Made by a program: the position numbers and the translations under genes
NCBI GenBank assembly: GCA_964407285.1
Contig: CAYOVG010000080.1
Location: 1-21,413 of the forward strand
Length of the DNA: 21,413 nucleotides
Direction: 5' to 3'
Origin: CAYOVG01 sp964407285
Lineage (GTDB): Bacteria > Desulfobacterota > Syntrophobacteria > Syntrophobacterales > Syntrophobacteraceae
Notes under the pieces: generated by a model
What the model was told of the DNA's origin: nothing
What the model saw: the letters and a program-made list of their open reading frames with translations, nothing else
Databases searched by the model: none
In this document: positions 1 to 6,691 of the stretch, in pieces
Layout: each line of letters begins with the position of its first letter
How positions within the stretch are numbered: the stretch's first letter is position 1

Positions 1-60
1 CACGAATCCGTATGAGTCCGTTTTTATTTCTTTTTCCACCCTTCGGTAACATAATCCGCT

Positions 61-200
61 CACAATGTCCAGCCGAACGGGCTTCGCGTTGCGAGCCTCG
101 GGTTGCGCATTGCGAGTTGCGGGTTGGGTTTTCCTGCGTCATGGGTGGAAACCGGGGTTCGAATCGCATGTGACGGGTTGCGGGTTCAGGGGGGAAACGA
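61..200. repeat. Degenerate GGGTTGC-type short repeats
   Basis: The stretch holds several imperfect copies of a seven-base unit close to GGGTTGC, GCGTTGC or GCGAGTT, clustered at about 87-127 and 172-187. The same unit recurs as two adjacent copies at 17103-17117, inside the liv cluster. No credible gene overlaps it. This is a pattern call by eye; it could be a worn tandem repeat or simply biased GC-rich spacer. Confidence 0.45.
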
Positions 201-263
201 AGTCGGGGGAAATGTGAAGCGTGCTTCCAATGAAGGCTTGATGCCCGGCACTGTTGCGCCGAC

Positions 264-301
264 AAAGAAAGGGGCCGGGATAACTTTGATGTCCCGGCCC
301 C
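264..301 (-). terminator. Intrinsic terminator downstream of the secreted-protein gene
   Basis: Read on the minus strand, a perfect 10-bp stem (GGGGCCGGGA with TCCCGGCCCC at 271-280 and 292-301) closes an 11-base loop and is followed by TTTCTTTGTC. It lies about 160 bases past the stop codon at 463, so it would end that transcript. The plus-strand reading has no T-tract. Confidence 0.7.
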
Positions 302-418
302 CTCCGCGGAAATTCATGGCGCTATGATATGGTGGTCAAGATCAGGCCCGTGGGGCATACTCCGACTTTCCTCGATCGATCGTAACCACCATCGGAGGTC
401 TTTGGCGCTCCGTCGGGC

Positions 419-454
419 GCGGTCCCGGATTTCCTGTGTGCGTACCGGGACCGC
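419..454 (-). repeat. Perfect 10-bp inverted repeat just after the stop codon at 463
   Basis: GCGGTCCCGG and CCGGGACCGC (419-428 and 445-454) form a stem with a 16-base loop immediately past the stop of the secreted-protein gene. No T-tract follows in either direction, so it may be an RNA-stabilising 3' hairpin rather than a terminator. The likelier terminator is at 264-301. Confidence 0.5.
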
Positions 455-462
455 ACGGCTTC

Positions 463-1044
463 CTACTGCCTGGTGGTCGGAGCGGCGCTTTCCTTCTTAT
501 CGGCGCTGCCCGGCTTATCCTTGCCGTTGTCAGCTTTTTCGGATTTACCCTTGTCGTCTGCGCTCGGGGCAGGCTTTCCGGCAGGATCTTTTGCAGCGGC
601 ATCCTGTTTCTTCACGGCTTCGGAGTCGAGCTTCTTGTCGGTTGCGGCTTCGGATTTCTTAGGAACAGCCGGAGCCATTTCACTCTTCTTGTCTTCGTCA
701 GCCTTCTTGGGAGCAGTGGCGTCCATCTTCTCGGGAGGAACGACGGTCTTTACGTCGCCGCTCTTCGGGTCGGCCGGCTTCGCGGCATCCTGCTTGGCGC
801 CCGGTTTTCCAGCAGGCGGTACGGCAGGAGGAGTTACGCTGTCCGGCTTGACGGTGGGCGACGGCAGCGGCTGCGCGGCTTTTTCCTTCTCGGGGGCCGG
901 GGTGGAAGTCTGAGCCATCTGAGCCGGCTTTGCGGCATTGCCGATTCCTTCGGCCTTGTCCTTGGTTTGCTGAGCGAATGCCGGGCCGATGCCGAGCGTT
1001 ACAACCATTGCGCCAACTGCCGCCAAAGATACCATCTTCTTCAT
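463..1044 (-). CDS. Secreted low-complexity Lys/Ala/Pro-rich protein
   Basis: The product is 193 aa. Residues 1-24 form a signal peptide: MKKM, a hydrophobic core, and an AFA site before QQ. The mature chain is almost entirely Lys, Ala, Pro, Asp, Glu, Ser, Gln, Thr, Gly and Val. I found no Cys, Trp, Tyr, Phe or His in it and only one Arg, near the C-terminus, so it should be an unfolded polyampholyte in the periplasm or outside the cell. The ATG at 1044 is chosen because AAGGAG sits 7-8 bases upstream; an in-frame extension to 1122 lacks a ribosome site and would bury the signal peptide. No enzyme domain is recognised and the function is unknown. Expression probably comes from the sigma-54 promoter at 1298-1313, and the terminator at 264-301 lies downstream. 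Other open frames across this segment reflect its repetitive codons. Confidence 0.8.
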   Translation of the reverse strand: MKKMVSLAAVGAMVVTLGIGPAFAQQTKDKAEGIGNAAKPAQMAQTSTPAPEKEKAAQPLPSPTVKPDSVTPPAVPPAGKPGAKQDAAKPADPKSGDVKTVVPPEKMDATAPKKADEDKKSEMAPAVPKKSEAATDKKLDSEAVKKQDAAAKDPAGKPAPSADDKGKSEKADNGKDKPGSADKKESAAPTTRQ

Positions 1045-1170
1045 ATTCTTCTCCTTTTGGTGCTTGATGTTCGTTGATCGTAAGTTTATTTGCAGTACCA
1101 AATTCTTTGCGCGTATCTCCACCTCTGTAGCTTCTGCATGTGCATCTTCTACATCCCGTCATCCTCCCCC

Positions 1171-1187
1171 CCCGGAAATCTTCCGGG
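1171..1187 (-). repeat. Hairpin in the leader of the secreted-protein gene
   Basis: CCCGGAA-ATC-TTCCGGG is a perfect 7-bp stem with a 3-base loop, preceded on the plus strand by a run of C. A second imperfect dyad (GAGACC with GGTCTC) lies at about 1213-1241. Both fall inside the roughly 243-base leader predicted from the sigma-54 promoter. Any role in translation or RNA stability is inference. Confidence 0.4.
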
Positions 1188-1297
1188 AGTACATTTTCAG
1201 GTGGCTCCAATCGAGACCTCGATCCGGCGTTGAGTGGTCTCGTCCAGGTAAGTTCACGTTTCCGCTTCTCACCTTTATGCTGTTGGCCCAGTAATAG

Positions 1298-1313
1298 AGC
1301 AAGCTGCATGCCA
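1298..1313 (-). promoter_or_regulatory. Sigma-54 (-24/-12) promoter
   Basis: On the minus strand, TGGCATGCAGCTTGCT matches the RpoN consensus TGGCACR-N4-TTGCW at all but one specified base, with exact GG-to-GC spacing. It points at the secreted-protein gene, with a start site near 1287. Such promoters need an enhancer-binding activator. Overlapping dyads TTGCA-N6-TGCAA (1336-1351) and GCAATATTGC (1348-1357) lie just upstream and are candidate activator sites. Confidence 0.7.
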
Positions 1314-1628
1314 AATTGCACTGGATTGGACGTGGTTGCATAAGTTTGCAATATTGCTGGTTTAATTGTTGCGCGATCGGCTCCTGAACCTTTCCCCTTA
1401 GCCTGTCGGAAGTAAACTGTACGGCGGGACCTACCAATTTTTTCTCACTCGAGGGCGCCCAAGACAAAAAATGTAGCACGAGGAGTGCATCCCGGCGCCC
1501 GGAAGACGTGTCCTGCTCACCGGTTGTATGTTGCGCTCCAATGATGATATGCTTACGATCCACGGTTGGGTGGCTCCACTCGCCGCTCGCTGAACGAAGC
1601 TCAAGGAAGAGACTTGAAGGATACCGGG

Positions 1629-2987
1629 ATGAACGAAGAAGATGTTTCCGTTCCACGGAAGGGAAGTTCCGGCAGACGCGACATGCTGCGCATGGCCTTT
1701 CAGGCGGCGGTCGATGCGGCGGACCCGGAAGCGGCTGTAAGAAAGCATGTCGATTTGCAGGGAAACCGGCTCAACATCGGTGGCCGGTCCTATGTCTTGG
1801 ACGATTACGCAAGGGTCCTCCTTGTAGGCGCCGGGAAAGCATCCGCGCCCATGGCGAAGGCCATGGAGGATATCCTTGGAGACCGGCTGAGTGCGGGGCT
1901 GGTCGTAGTCAAATACGGCCATGGACTGCCGCTCCGCGGGACGCGCATCATCGAGGCGGGCCACCCGATGCCGGACGAAGCGGGACTTCGAGGCGCCGCG
2001 GCCGTTATTGAACTGCTGGAAGGGTGCACGGCGAACGACCTGGTAATCGCCGTGTTCTCCGGTGGCGCGAGCGCTTTGCTCCCAGCCCCCTTTGCGCCGA
2101 TCGAACTGAGTGAAAAGCAGGAATCCACCCGGCTGCTCCTGGAATGCGGAGCGACCATCGATGAAATCAATGCCGTCCGCAAACACATCTCCCGGCTCAA
2201 GGGCGGAAGACTGGCCCGGGCGGCTTCCCCCGCCCCCGTCATTTCCCTGGTGATTTCGGATGTGGTCGGGGACAGGCCGGACGTCATCGCTTCCGGTCCG
2301 GCTGTTCCCGATCATACCTATTATAAGGATGCGGTCGCGGTCATCGAAAAGTACGGACTCGAATCCCGAATGCCCCGCACCGTCATGCGGTTTCTCCGGG
2401 AGGGGGAGGCGGGACGGAGCCCTGAAACCCCGAAGCCGGGCGATCCGGTCTTCTCCGCGGTCCATACGACGATAGTGGCCGGCAATCGCGACGCGCTTCA
2501 TGCAGCCGGCGAGTTCCTGCGCTCGAAGGGCTACAACGCACTGGTGTTGACTTCCTGCATGGAGGGAGAGGCTCGGGAGGCGGCCAGGGTCCTTGCCGCC
2601 GTCGGGAAGGAGATACGCCTGTCCGGACAGCCGGTCTCTCCTCCGTGCTGCGTGCTCGCCGGAGGAGAGACGACGGTAACGCTACGCGGCGGCGGCAAGG
2701 GGGGACGAAACCAGGAACTGGCGTTATCGACCGCAATCAGTCTGGATGGCTGGGAGCGGATTTCTTTGCTTTGCGCAGGGACGGACGGCTCCGACGGCCC
2801 TACGGATGCCGCCGGGGCTTTTGCCGACGGCGGGACATGCGCCCGTGCTCGCGCTCTCGGGCTGGACCCGGCGGATTATCTCGCTCGAAACGACGCATAC
2901 CACTTCTTCGATGCGCTGGGGGACCTTCTGATTACGGGACCGACCCGCACCAATGTGATGGATCTGGTGTGCATGATCGTCGAATAG
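1629..2987 (+). CDS. Glycerate 2-kinase (MOFRL family)
   Basis: The product is 452 aa. The family phosphorylates D-glycerate to 2-phosphoglycerate in the cytoplasm, feeding serine-cycle, tartrate or glyoxylate-derived carbon into lower glycolysis. Family blocks in order: LLVGAGKASAPMAKAME near residue 60, GHPMPDEAG, VFSGGASALL, VRKHISRLKGGRLA, SDVVGDRPDVIASGP, then the C-terminal MOFRL part with GGETTVTLRGGGKGGRNQE, AGTDGSDGPTDAAGA and ITGPTRTNVMD. Length and order are typical and intact. The ATG at 1629 is preferred because GAAGGA lies 7 bases upstream; an in-frame ATG at 1566 has no such site. The gene appears monocistronic, diverging from the secreted-protein gene across about 580 bases. 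Names used for the family include GckA, GarK-II and TtuD; I cannot choose a symbol. The D-glycerate specificity comes from family knowledge. Confidence 0.93.
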   Translation: MNEEDVSVPRKGSSGRRDMLRMAFQAAVDAADPEAAVRKHVDLQGNRLNIGGRSYVLDDYARVLLVGAGKASAPMAKAMEDILGDRLSAGLVVVKYGHGLPLRGTRIIEAGHPMPDEAGLRGAAAVIELLEGCTANDLVIAVFSGGASALLPAPFAPIELSEKQESTRLLLECGATIDEINAVRKHISRLKGGRLARAASPAPVISLVISDVVGDRPDVIASGPAVPDHTYYKDAVAVIEKYGLESRMPRTVMRFLREGEAGRSPETPKPGDPVFSAVHTTIVAGNRDALHAAGEFLRSKGYNALVLTSCMEGEAREAARVLAAVGKEIRLSGQPVSPPCCVLAGGETTVTLRGGGKGGRNQELALSTAISLDGWERISLLCAGTDGSDGPTDAAGAFADGGTCARARALGLDPADYLARNDAYHFFDALGDLLITGPTRTNVMDLVCMIVE

Positions 2988-3069
2988 GCGATGGAAGCAG
3001 TAGAAAAGAATGGAGAGAGGGGTGCAAAACGGAACGCGCGGATCAACCCGCCCGATCCCGGCATCTAAC

Positions 3070-3172
3070 TAGAGTGAACCACGACACAGACCGCAATACT
3101 TACCGCTGCTTCCTTCCGGACCTGACGGGGTTCGCATCCGCCTGTTGCGCGGTGTCCAGTCAACACCGAAAT
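3070..3172 (-). ncRNA. ffs: Signal recognition particle RNA, small bacterial (4.5S) type
   Basis: On the minus strand, 3103-3127 reads GTCAGGTCCGGAAGGAAGCAG followed by CGG, the nearly invariant SRP RNA helix-8 loop that binds Ffh. Flanking sequence on both sides (GCGCAACAGGCGGATGCGAACCCC before, CGGTAAGTATTGC and GTGTCGTGG after) fits the rest of a roughly 100-nt hairpin RNA. The RNA with Ffh targets membrane and secreted proteins to FtsY and the translocon. The ends are estimates from the paired segments. No clear T-tract terminator was found downstream. Confidence 0.93.
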
Positions 3173-3382
3173 CGGAACGGGCCTCTCCGCGCGCTGTATT
3201 CATCATTGGAAAACGCAAAGGGCGGCTGTTCGGCCGCACCGGGAGTAATTCCCATTCAAAACATCTCTTCCTATCATTTTTTTCTCGCCAAGGCAAATTG
3301 ATTTTAAGTCTGCAATACTTTAAAAACGGAAATTGGATGCTCGGCAGCGATGATGGACATGAGCATGGCGATGCTTCCGCTC

Positions 3383-3431
3383 GTTTCGGATCGCGATACC
3401 CGATGGTTGACCCGAACGTGGAATCCGAAAC
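3383..3431 (+). repeat. 9-bp inverted repeat upstream of the rhodanese-fusion gene
   Basis: GTTTCGGAT (3383-3391) and ATCCGAAAC (3423-3431) are perfect inverse complements 31 bases apart, ending 55 bases before the start codon. Three ACCCGA copies (3398, 3410, 3430) lie in and next to the loop. It could be a leader hairpin or an operator. The function is not known. Confidence 0.4.
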
Positions 3432-3485
3432 CCGATATTTGAAGGATTCCTCCATACAACAATATACAGAGCCCAGGAGAGGTCG

Positions 3486-4358
3486 ATGAACAAACCCAAT
3501 GCACTGTCCGATATGAAGGTCATGTTCCCCGATGAAGTGAAGGACTATATGGATGAGCATCAGGAAGGCTCGTACACCCTCCTGGACGTACGACAGCCCG
3601 CGGAATACGAACTCACCCATCTTCCCGGCGCCAGGCTGATACCGCTGCCGGAACTGGCCGACTCCATCGGCGCGATCGATCCCCGCAAGCCGACCATTGT
3701 CTACTGCGCCGCGGGGGGCCGCAGCCGCATGGCGGTGCAACTGCTCATGAACCATGGACTCGGCGAGGTCTACAACATGCAGGGCGGCATCAACGCATGG
3801 GAGGAACCCACCGCGGCGAGTCCGATGGAATTTCACCTCAGGTTCATTCGTGGCGATGAAAAGCCCGATGAGGCGATTTCGATTGCCTGCAGGATGGAGC
3901 AGGGGCTGAAGCGGTTTCACCGGGAAATCCTGTCCCGGTCCACGGATGCGCAACTCTCCAACCTGCTGTATCACCTGGTGAGCGCCGAGGAAAGCCACGA
4001 GAGGACCCTGCTGGGGCTCCTGTCCGATCCGAAACTTCGGGATGAGATAAGCCGCGGCATCGAAAACGACCCGGATGCCTCCCTAATGGAGGGAGGTATC
4101 GATTTCCAGCAGTTCATGCGGGAAAACGAACCCTTTCTGAACGACGTCCAGGGTTACCTCAACGTGGCGATGATGATAGAAACCCAGGCCCTCGATCTTT
4201 ACCTGCGGATGGCGGCGAGCAGTTCCGACGAAAACACCAGGAAGGTCCTCTTCCGCATATCGGAGGAAGAGAAGTCCCACCTGGCGGCCCTGGGCCGCGT
4301 AATGGATGACTCGGTGCGGGCGTTGCCCTCTCCGCGGGCGGGGAGCCTCGGCGGGTAG
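3486..4358 (+). CDS. Rhodanese domain fused to a ferritin-like (rubrerythrin-type) domain
   Basis: The product is 290 aa, with AGGAGAGG upstream of the ATG. Residues about 10-107 are a single rhodanese domain: LLDVRQPAEYELTHLPGA, then the active-site loop YCAAGGRS with catalytic Cys74, ending GGINAWEE. Residues about 125-278 form a four-helix ferritin-like domain with spaced di-iron ligand candidates: Glu138, ExxH at 168-171 (EESH), Glu232 and ExxH at 262-265 (EKSH). There is no C-terminal rubredoxin knuckle. Rhodaneses transfer sulfane sulfur; rubrerythrin-like proteins reduce peroxide or bind iron in anaerobes. A role in sulfur handling or oxidative stress is inference. The protein looks cytoplasmic, with no signal peptide. 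It is convergent with kup, only 20 bases between the two stop codons, and no clear terminator lies between them. Confidence 0.88.
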   Translation: MNKPNALSDMKVMFPDEVKDYMDEHQEGSYTLLDVRQPAEYELTHLPGARLIPLPELADSIGAIDPRKPTIVYCAAGGRSRMAVQLLMNHGLGEVYNMQGGINAWEEPTAASPMEFHLRFIRGDEKPDEAISIACRMEQGLKRFHREILSRSTDAQLSNLLYHLVSAEESHERTLLGLLSDPKLRDEISRGIENDPDASLMEGGIDFQQFMRENEPFLNDVQGYLNVAMMIETQALDLYLRMAASSSDENTRKVLFRISEEEKSHLAALGRVMDDSVRALPSPRAGSLGG

Positions 4359-4378
4359 CGCATGCCGCCTGCGCCGCT

Positions 4379-6394
4379 CTACAGATCTATCTGTATGCCG
4401 ATCTCAATCACGCGGTCCGATGGAATGCCGAAGTAGGCCGGGGCCGTCCAGGCATTTCGGGACATGAATGCGAAAAGCGATTTGCGCCAGCGCATCATCT
4501 TCGAATCACCGCTGGTGGTGAGCGTCTCACGGCCCAGGAAAAAGGTCGTAACGGCCGGGTCGAGTTCAAGACCGTATAGCGAGGTCATCCTCAGGATTGC
4601 GGGTACGTTGGGAGTTTCCATGAATCCGTAGAAAGCGTAAAGACGGTAGAAACCCTGGCCGAGATCTTCCACCTGGAGCCGTTCCGGGGGAGAGACTGTC
4701 GGAATGTCTACCGACCGGATCGAAAGCACGATGACCTTTTCATGGAGCACACGGTTGTGTTTGAAATGGTGGAGGAGCGCAGAAGGGGTCCCGAGAGGGG
4801 AAACGGTCATGAAAACGGCGGTTCCCTCCACTCGTGTGGGGCGTTTGCGTTCTACGTCCTCGAGGAATAGACTGATGGGCAACCGTGTGCTCATCATCTT
4901 TCGCGCAAGTTCGGCGCGGCCGTCCCTCCAGGTCGTCATTGCAAGCATGATTGCCGTTGCAACGGCCAGAGTGAACCATCCTCCGTCGACGATCTTGAGG
5001 AGATTCGATCCGAAGTAGGCGAAATCGAAAACCATGAACACCATTACCAGGGGAACGGCTCTCGACAGGGACCATCCCCAGGTCCGCGTCACGACGAAGT
5101 AGTAGAGAATCGACGTGATGCCCATGGTGGCCGTTACGGCGATGCCGTATGCTCCCGCCAGCCTGCTCGATTCCCGGAAGGCGAGCACGAGACCGATGCA
5201 AGCGACCATCAGCGCGTAGTTCACTCCGGGAATATAGATCTGCCCCTGCGTCTCCGGCGACGTGTGGACGATCTTGACGCGGGGGAAATAGCCGAGTTGC
5301 ACGGCCTGCTGCGTGAGGGAGAAGACCCCCGTGATCATGGCCTGTGATGCGATGACGGTCGCAAGGGTCGAGAGTCCCACCATGGGATAGAGAAGCGCTG
5401 TCGGAACCAGCCCGTAGAACGGGTTGTAGGCCATGTCCGGGTGGTCGAGCAGCAGCGCCCCCTGGCCGAAGTAATTGAGGAGAAGCGCGGGAAAGGCGAT
5501 GGAGAGCCAGGAGAGGCGGATGGGTGTTCTCCCGAAGTGGCCGAGGTCGGCGTAAAGCGCCTCGCCGCCGGTTATGCACAGGACGACCGAACCCAGCACC
5601 ACCATGCCGTGCAGCCTGTTCTGAACGAAGAAGTCATAGGCATGGACGGGGTTCAGAGCGACCAGTATGTGGGGGCTCCGAACGATTTCGACAAGGCCCA
5701 GCGTCGCTATGGCCGCGAACCAGACCATCACGACCGGCCCGAATATCTTCCCGATGCCCGCTGTGCCGTGGCGCTGCACGAGAAAGAGGAGCAAGAGCAC
5801 GATGCAGGTCAGGGGAAGGACGGCGGGGGCCGCCGCGGTGGTGGCGACTTCCAGACCCTCGATGGCGGAGAGAACGGAGATCGCCGGAGTTATGATCCCA
5901 TCTCCGTAAAGGAGCGCTGCCCCGAAAATGCCCGCTACCACGACGGCGGAATAGATGCGGGGGGAGATCTTCTCCTTATCGCCCGGCACGAGGGCGAGCA
6001 GAGCGAAAATGCCGCCCTCTCCCTTATTGTCCGCGTTGAGAATGAAAACCACGTATTTGATGCTCACAACCATGGTGAGCGACCAGAAGACGAGCGAGAG
6101 CACGCCGAGGACGTTCTCCATATTGAGCGCAATGGCATGCATGCCGTGGAAGCATTCCTTGACGGCGTAGAGGGGGCTGGTGCCGATATCGCCGTAGACG
6201 ACGCCGAGCGCTCCGAGGGCCGGCGCAAGCGTCTTCGCCCATGGAGAAAGCCCGTTGCGATTATGATGTTCCGCCCCGGAACCGTTCGCTGCATGGTGTT
6301 TTCGCCTGCCGGACGGGTCGTCCGATGCGGCCGGGTGACGGCGGGATTGCGAGGAAGACGGACTTCCGCCTTTAGAGGAGAAAAGACTTTTCAT
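4379..6394 (-). CDS. kup: KUP-family low-affinity potassium uptake protein
   Basis: The product is 671 aa. KUP proteins are inner-membrane K+ (H+-coupled) transporters with about 12 membrane helices and a cytoplasmic C-terminal region. Family signatures: GVVYGDIGTSPLYAVKECF near residues 64-82, NADNKGEGGIFALLAL near 120, YGDGIITPAISVLSAIEG, and CITGGEALYADLGHFGRTPI. Hydrophobic helices run to about residue 470 and a soluble domain follows. The first 50 residues are Ser/His/Arg-rich and look disordered. The frame opens at a TTG (6403), but the ATG at 6394 is preferred because GGGGG lies 10 bases upstream of it and only one base before the TTG. It has its own promoter (6612-6641) and a c-di-AMP aptamer in the leader, so it is transcribed separately from the lon-like gene upstream. 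Confidence 0.95.
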   Translation of the reverse strand: MKSLFSSKGGSPSSSQSRRHPAASDDPSGRRKHHAANGSGAEHHNRNGLSPWAKTLAPALGALGVVYGDIGTSPLYAVKECFHGMHAIALNMENVLGVLSLVFWSLTMVVSIKYVVFILNADNKGEGGIFALLALVPGDKEKISPRIYSAVVVAGIFGAALLYGDGIITPAISVLSAIEGLEVATTAAAPAVLPLTCIVLLLLFLVQRHGTAGIGKIFGPVVMVWFAAIATLGLVEIVRSPHILVALNPVHAYDFFVQNRLHGMVVLGSVVLCITGGEALYADLGHFGRTPIRLSWLSIAFPALLLNYFGQGALLLDHPDMAYNPFYGLVPTALLYPMVGLSTLATVIASQAMITGVFSLTQQAVQLGYFPRVKIVHTSPETQGQIYIPGVNYALMVACIGLVLAFRESSRLAGAYGIAVTATMGITSILYYFVVTRTWGWSLSRAVPLVMVFMVFDFAYFGSNLLKIVDGGWFTLAVATAIMLAMTTWRDGRAELARKMMSTRLPISLFLEDVERKRPTRVEGTAVFMTVSPLGTPSALLHHFKHNRVLHEKVIVLSIRSVDIPTVSPPERLQVEDLGQGFYRLYAFYGFMETPNVPAILRMTSLYGLELDPAVTTFFLGRETLTTSGDSKMMRWRKSLFAFMSRNAWTAPAYFGIPSDRVIEIGIQIDL

Positions 6395-6454
6395 ATTCTT
6401 CAAGCCCCCGAAGTTTGAGCAATAATGCGGATAGACCTCCGATTGCCGCTCCGG

Positions 6455-6592
6455 AAGGCTCTACCCTTCGACGCCTACGAGGTTAGCTGACGGGCTCGGG
6501 CCGAAGAGCTTGCCCTACGCCGTGTAATCCGGCGATTCGCCCCGTTTGATTGGGTCCCCCGCTCCTGCCGCACGGCAGGACTAAGCGATATC
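6455..6592 (-). promoter_or_regulatory. Cyclic-di-AMP riboswitch (ydaO-yuaA class)
   Basis: The minus strand carries the conserved ydaO blocks in order: TATCGCTTAG, a GCCGTGCGGC hairpin, GGGGGACCCAA, GGGGCGAATC, GTAGGGC, CTCTTCGGCCCGAG, then CCGTCAGCTAACC and TCGTAGGCGT. This class binds c-di-AMP and generally turns expression off when the nucleotide is high, and potassium transporters are among its common targets. The aptamer ends about 60 bases before the kup start codon. The intervening platform can form CAATCGGA with TCCG and ATTG hairpins, but no T-tract follows. Control at translation or by a less obvious terminator is therefore possible. Confidence 0.95.
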
Positions 6593-6611
6593 GAGTTGCA
6601 TACAACGCCAC

Positions 6612-6641
6612 ATGTTATCTGCTTCTGTTAGCCGAAGTCAA
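6612..6641 (-). promoter_or_regulatory. Sigma-70-type promoter of kup and its riboswitch
   Basis: On the minus strand, TTGACT (6636-6641) is followed after 18 bases by TAACAT (6612-6617), or after 16 by the overlapping GATAAC. The predicted start, near 6604, is about 12 bases before the first conserved riboswitch base, as expected for a riboswitch leader. Confidence 0.6.
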
Positions 6642-6691
6642 CCGTCTTGTGCGACCGGGAGTCACGTCACGCTTCACGGTTGCGCGCCGCG

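Noticed and set aside
103..327. 74-codon plus-strand frame at the left end
   Set aside because: Runs over the short repeats and a terminator stem, with no ribosome site; composition is that of spacer DNA.
436..1077. Long overlapping frames on both strands over the secreted-protein gene
   Set aside because: They arise from repetitive GC-rich codons; only the minus frame ending at 463 has a ribosome site and a signal peptide.
1320..1341. Plus-strand sigma-54-like TTGGACGTGGTTGCA
   Set aside because: The GG-to-GC spacing is two bases too short for a -24/-12 promoter.
3069..3998. 309-codon minus-strand frame overlapping ffs and the rhodanese gene
   Set aside because: It runs through the SRP RNA and antisense to a well-supported gene, with no family signal.
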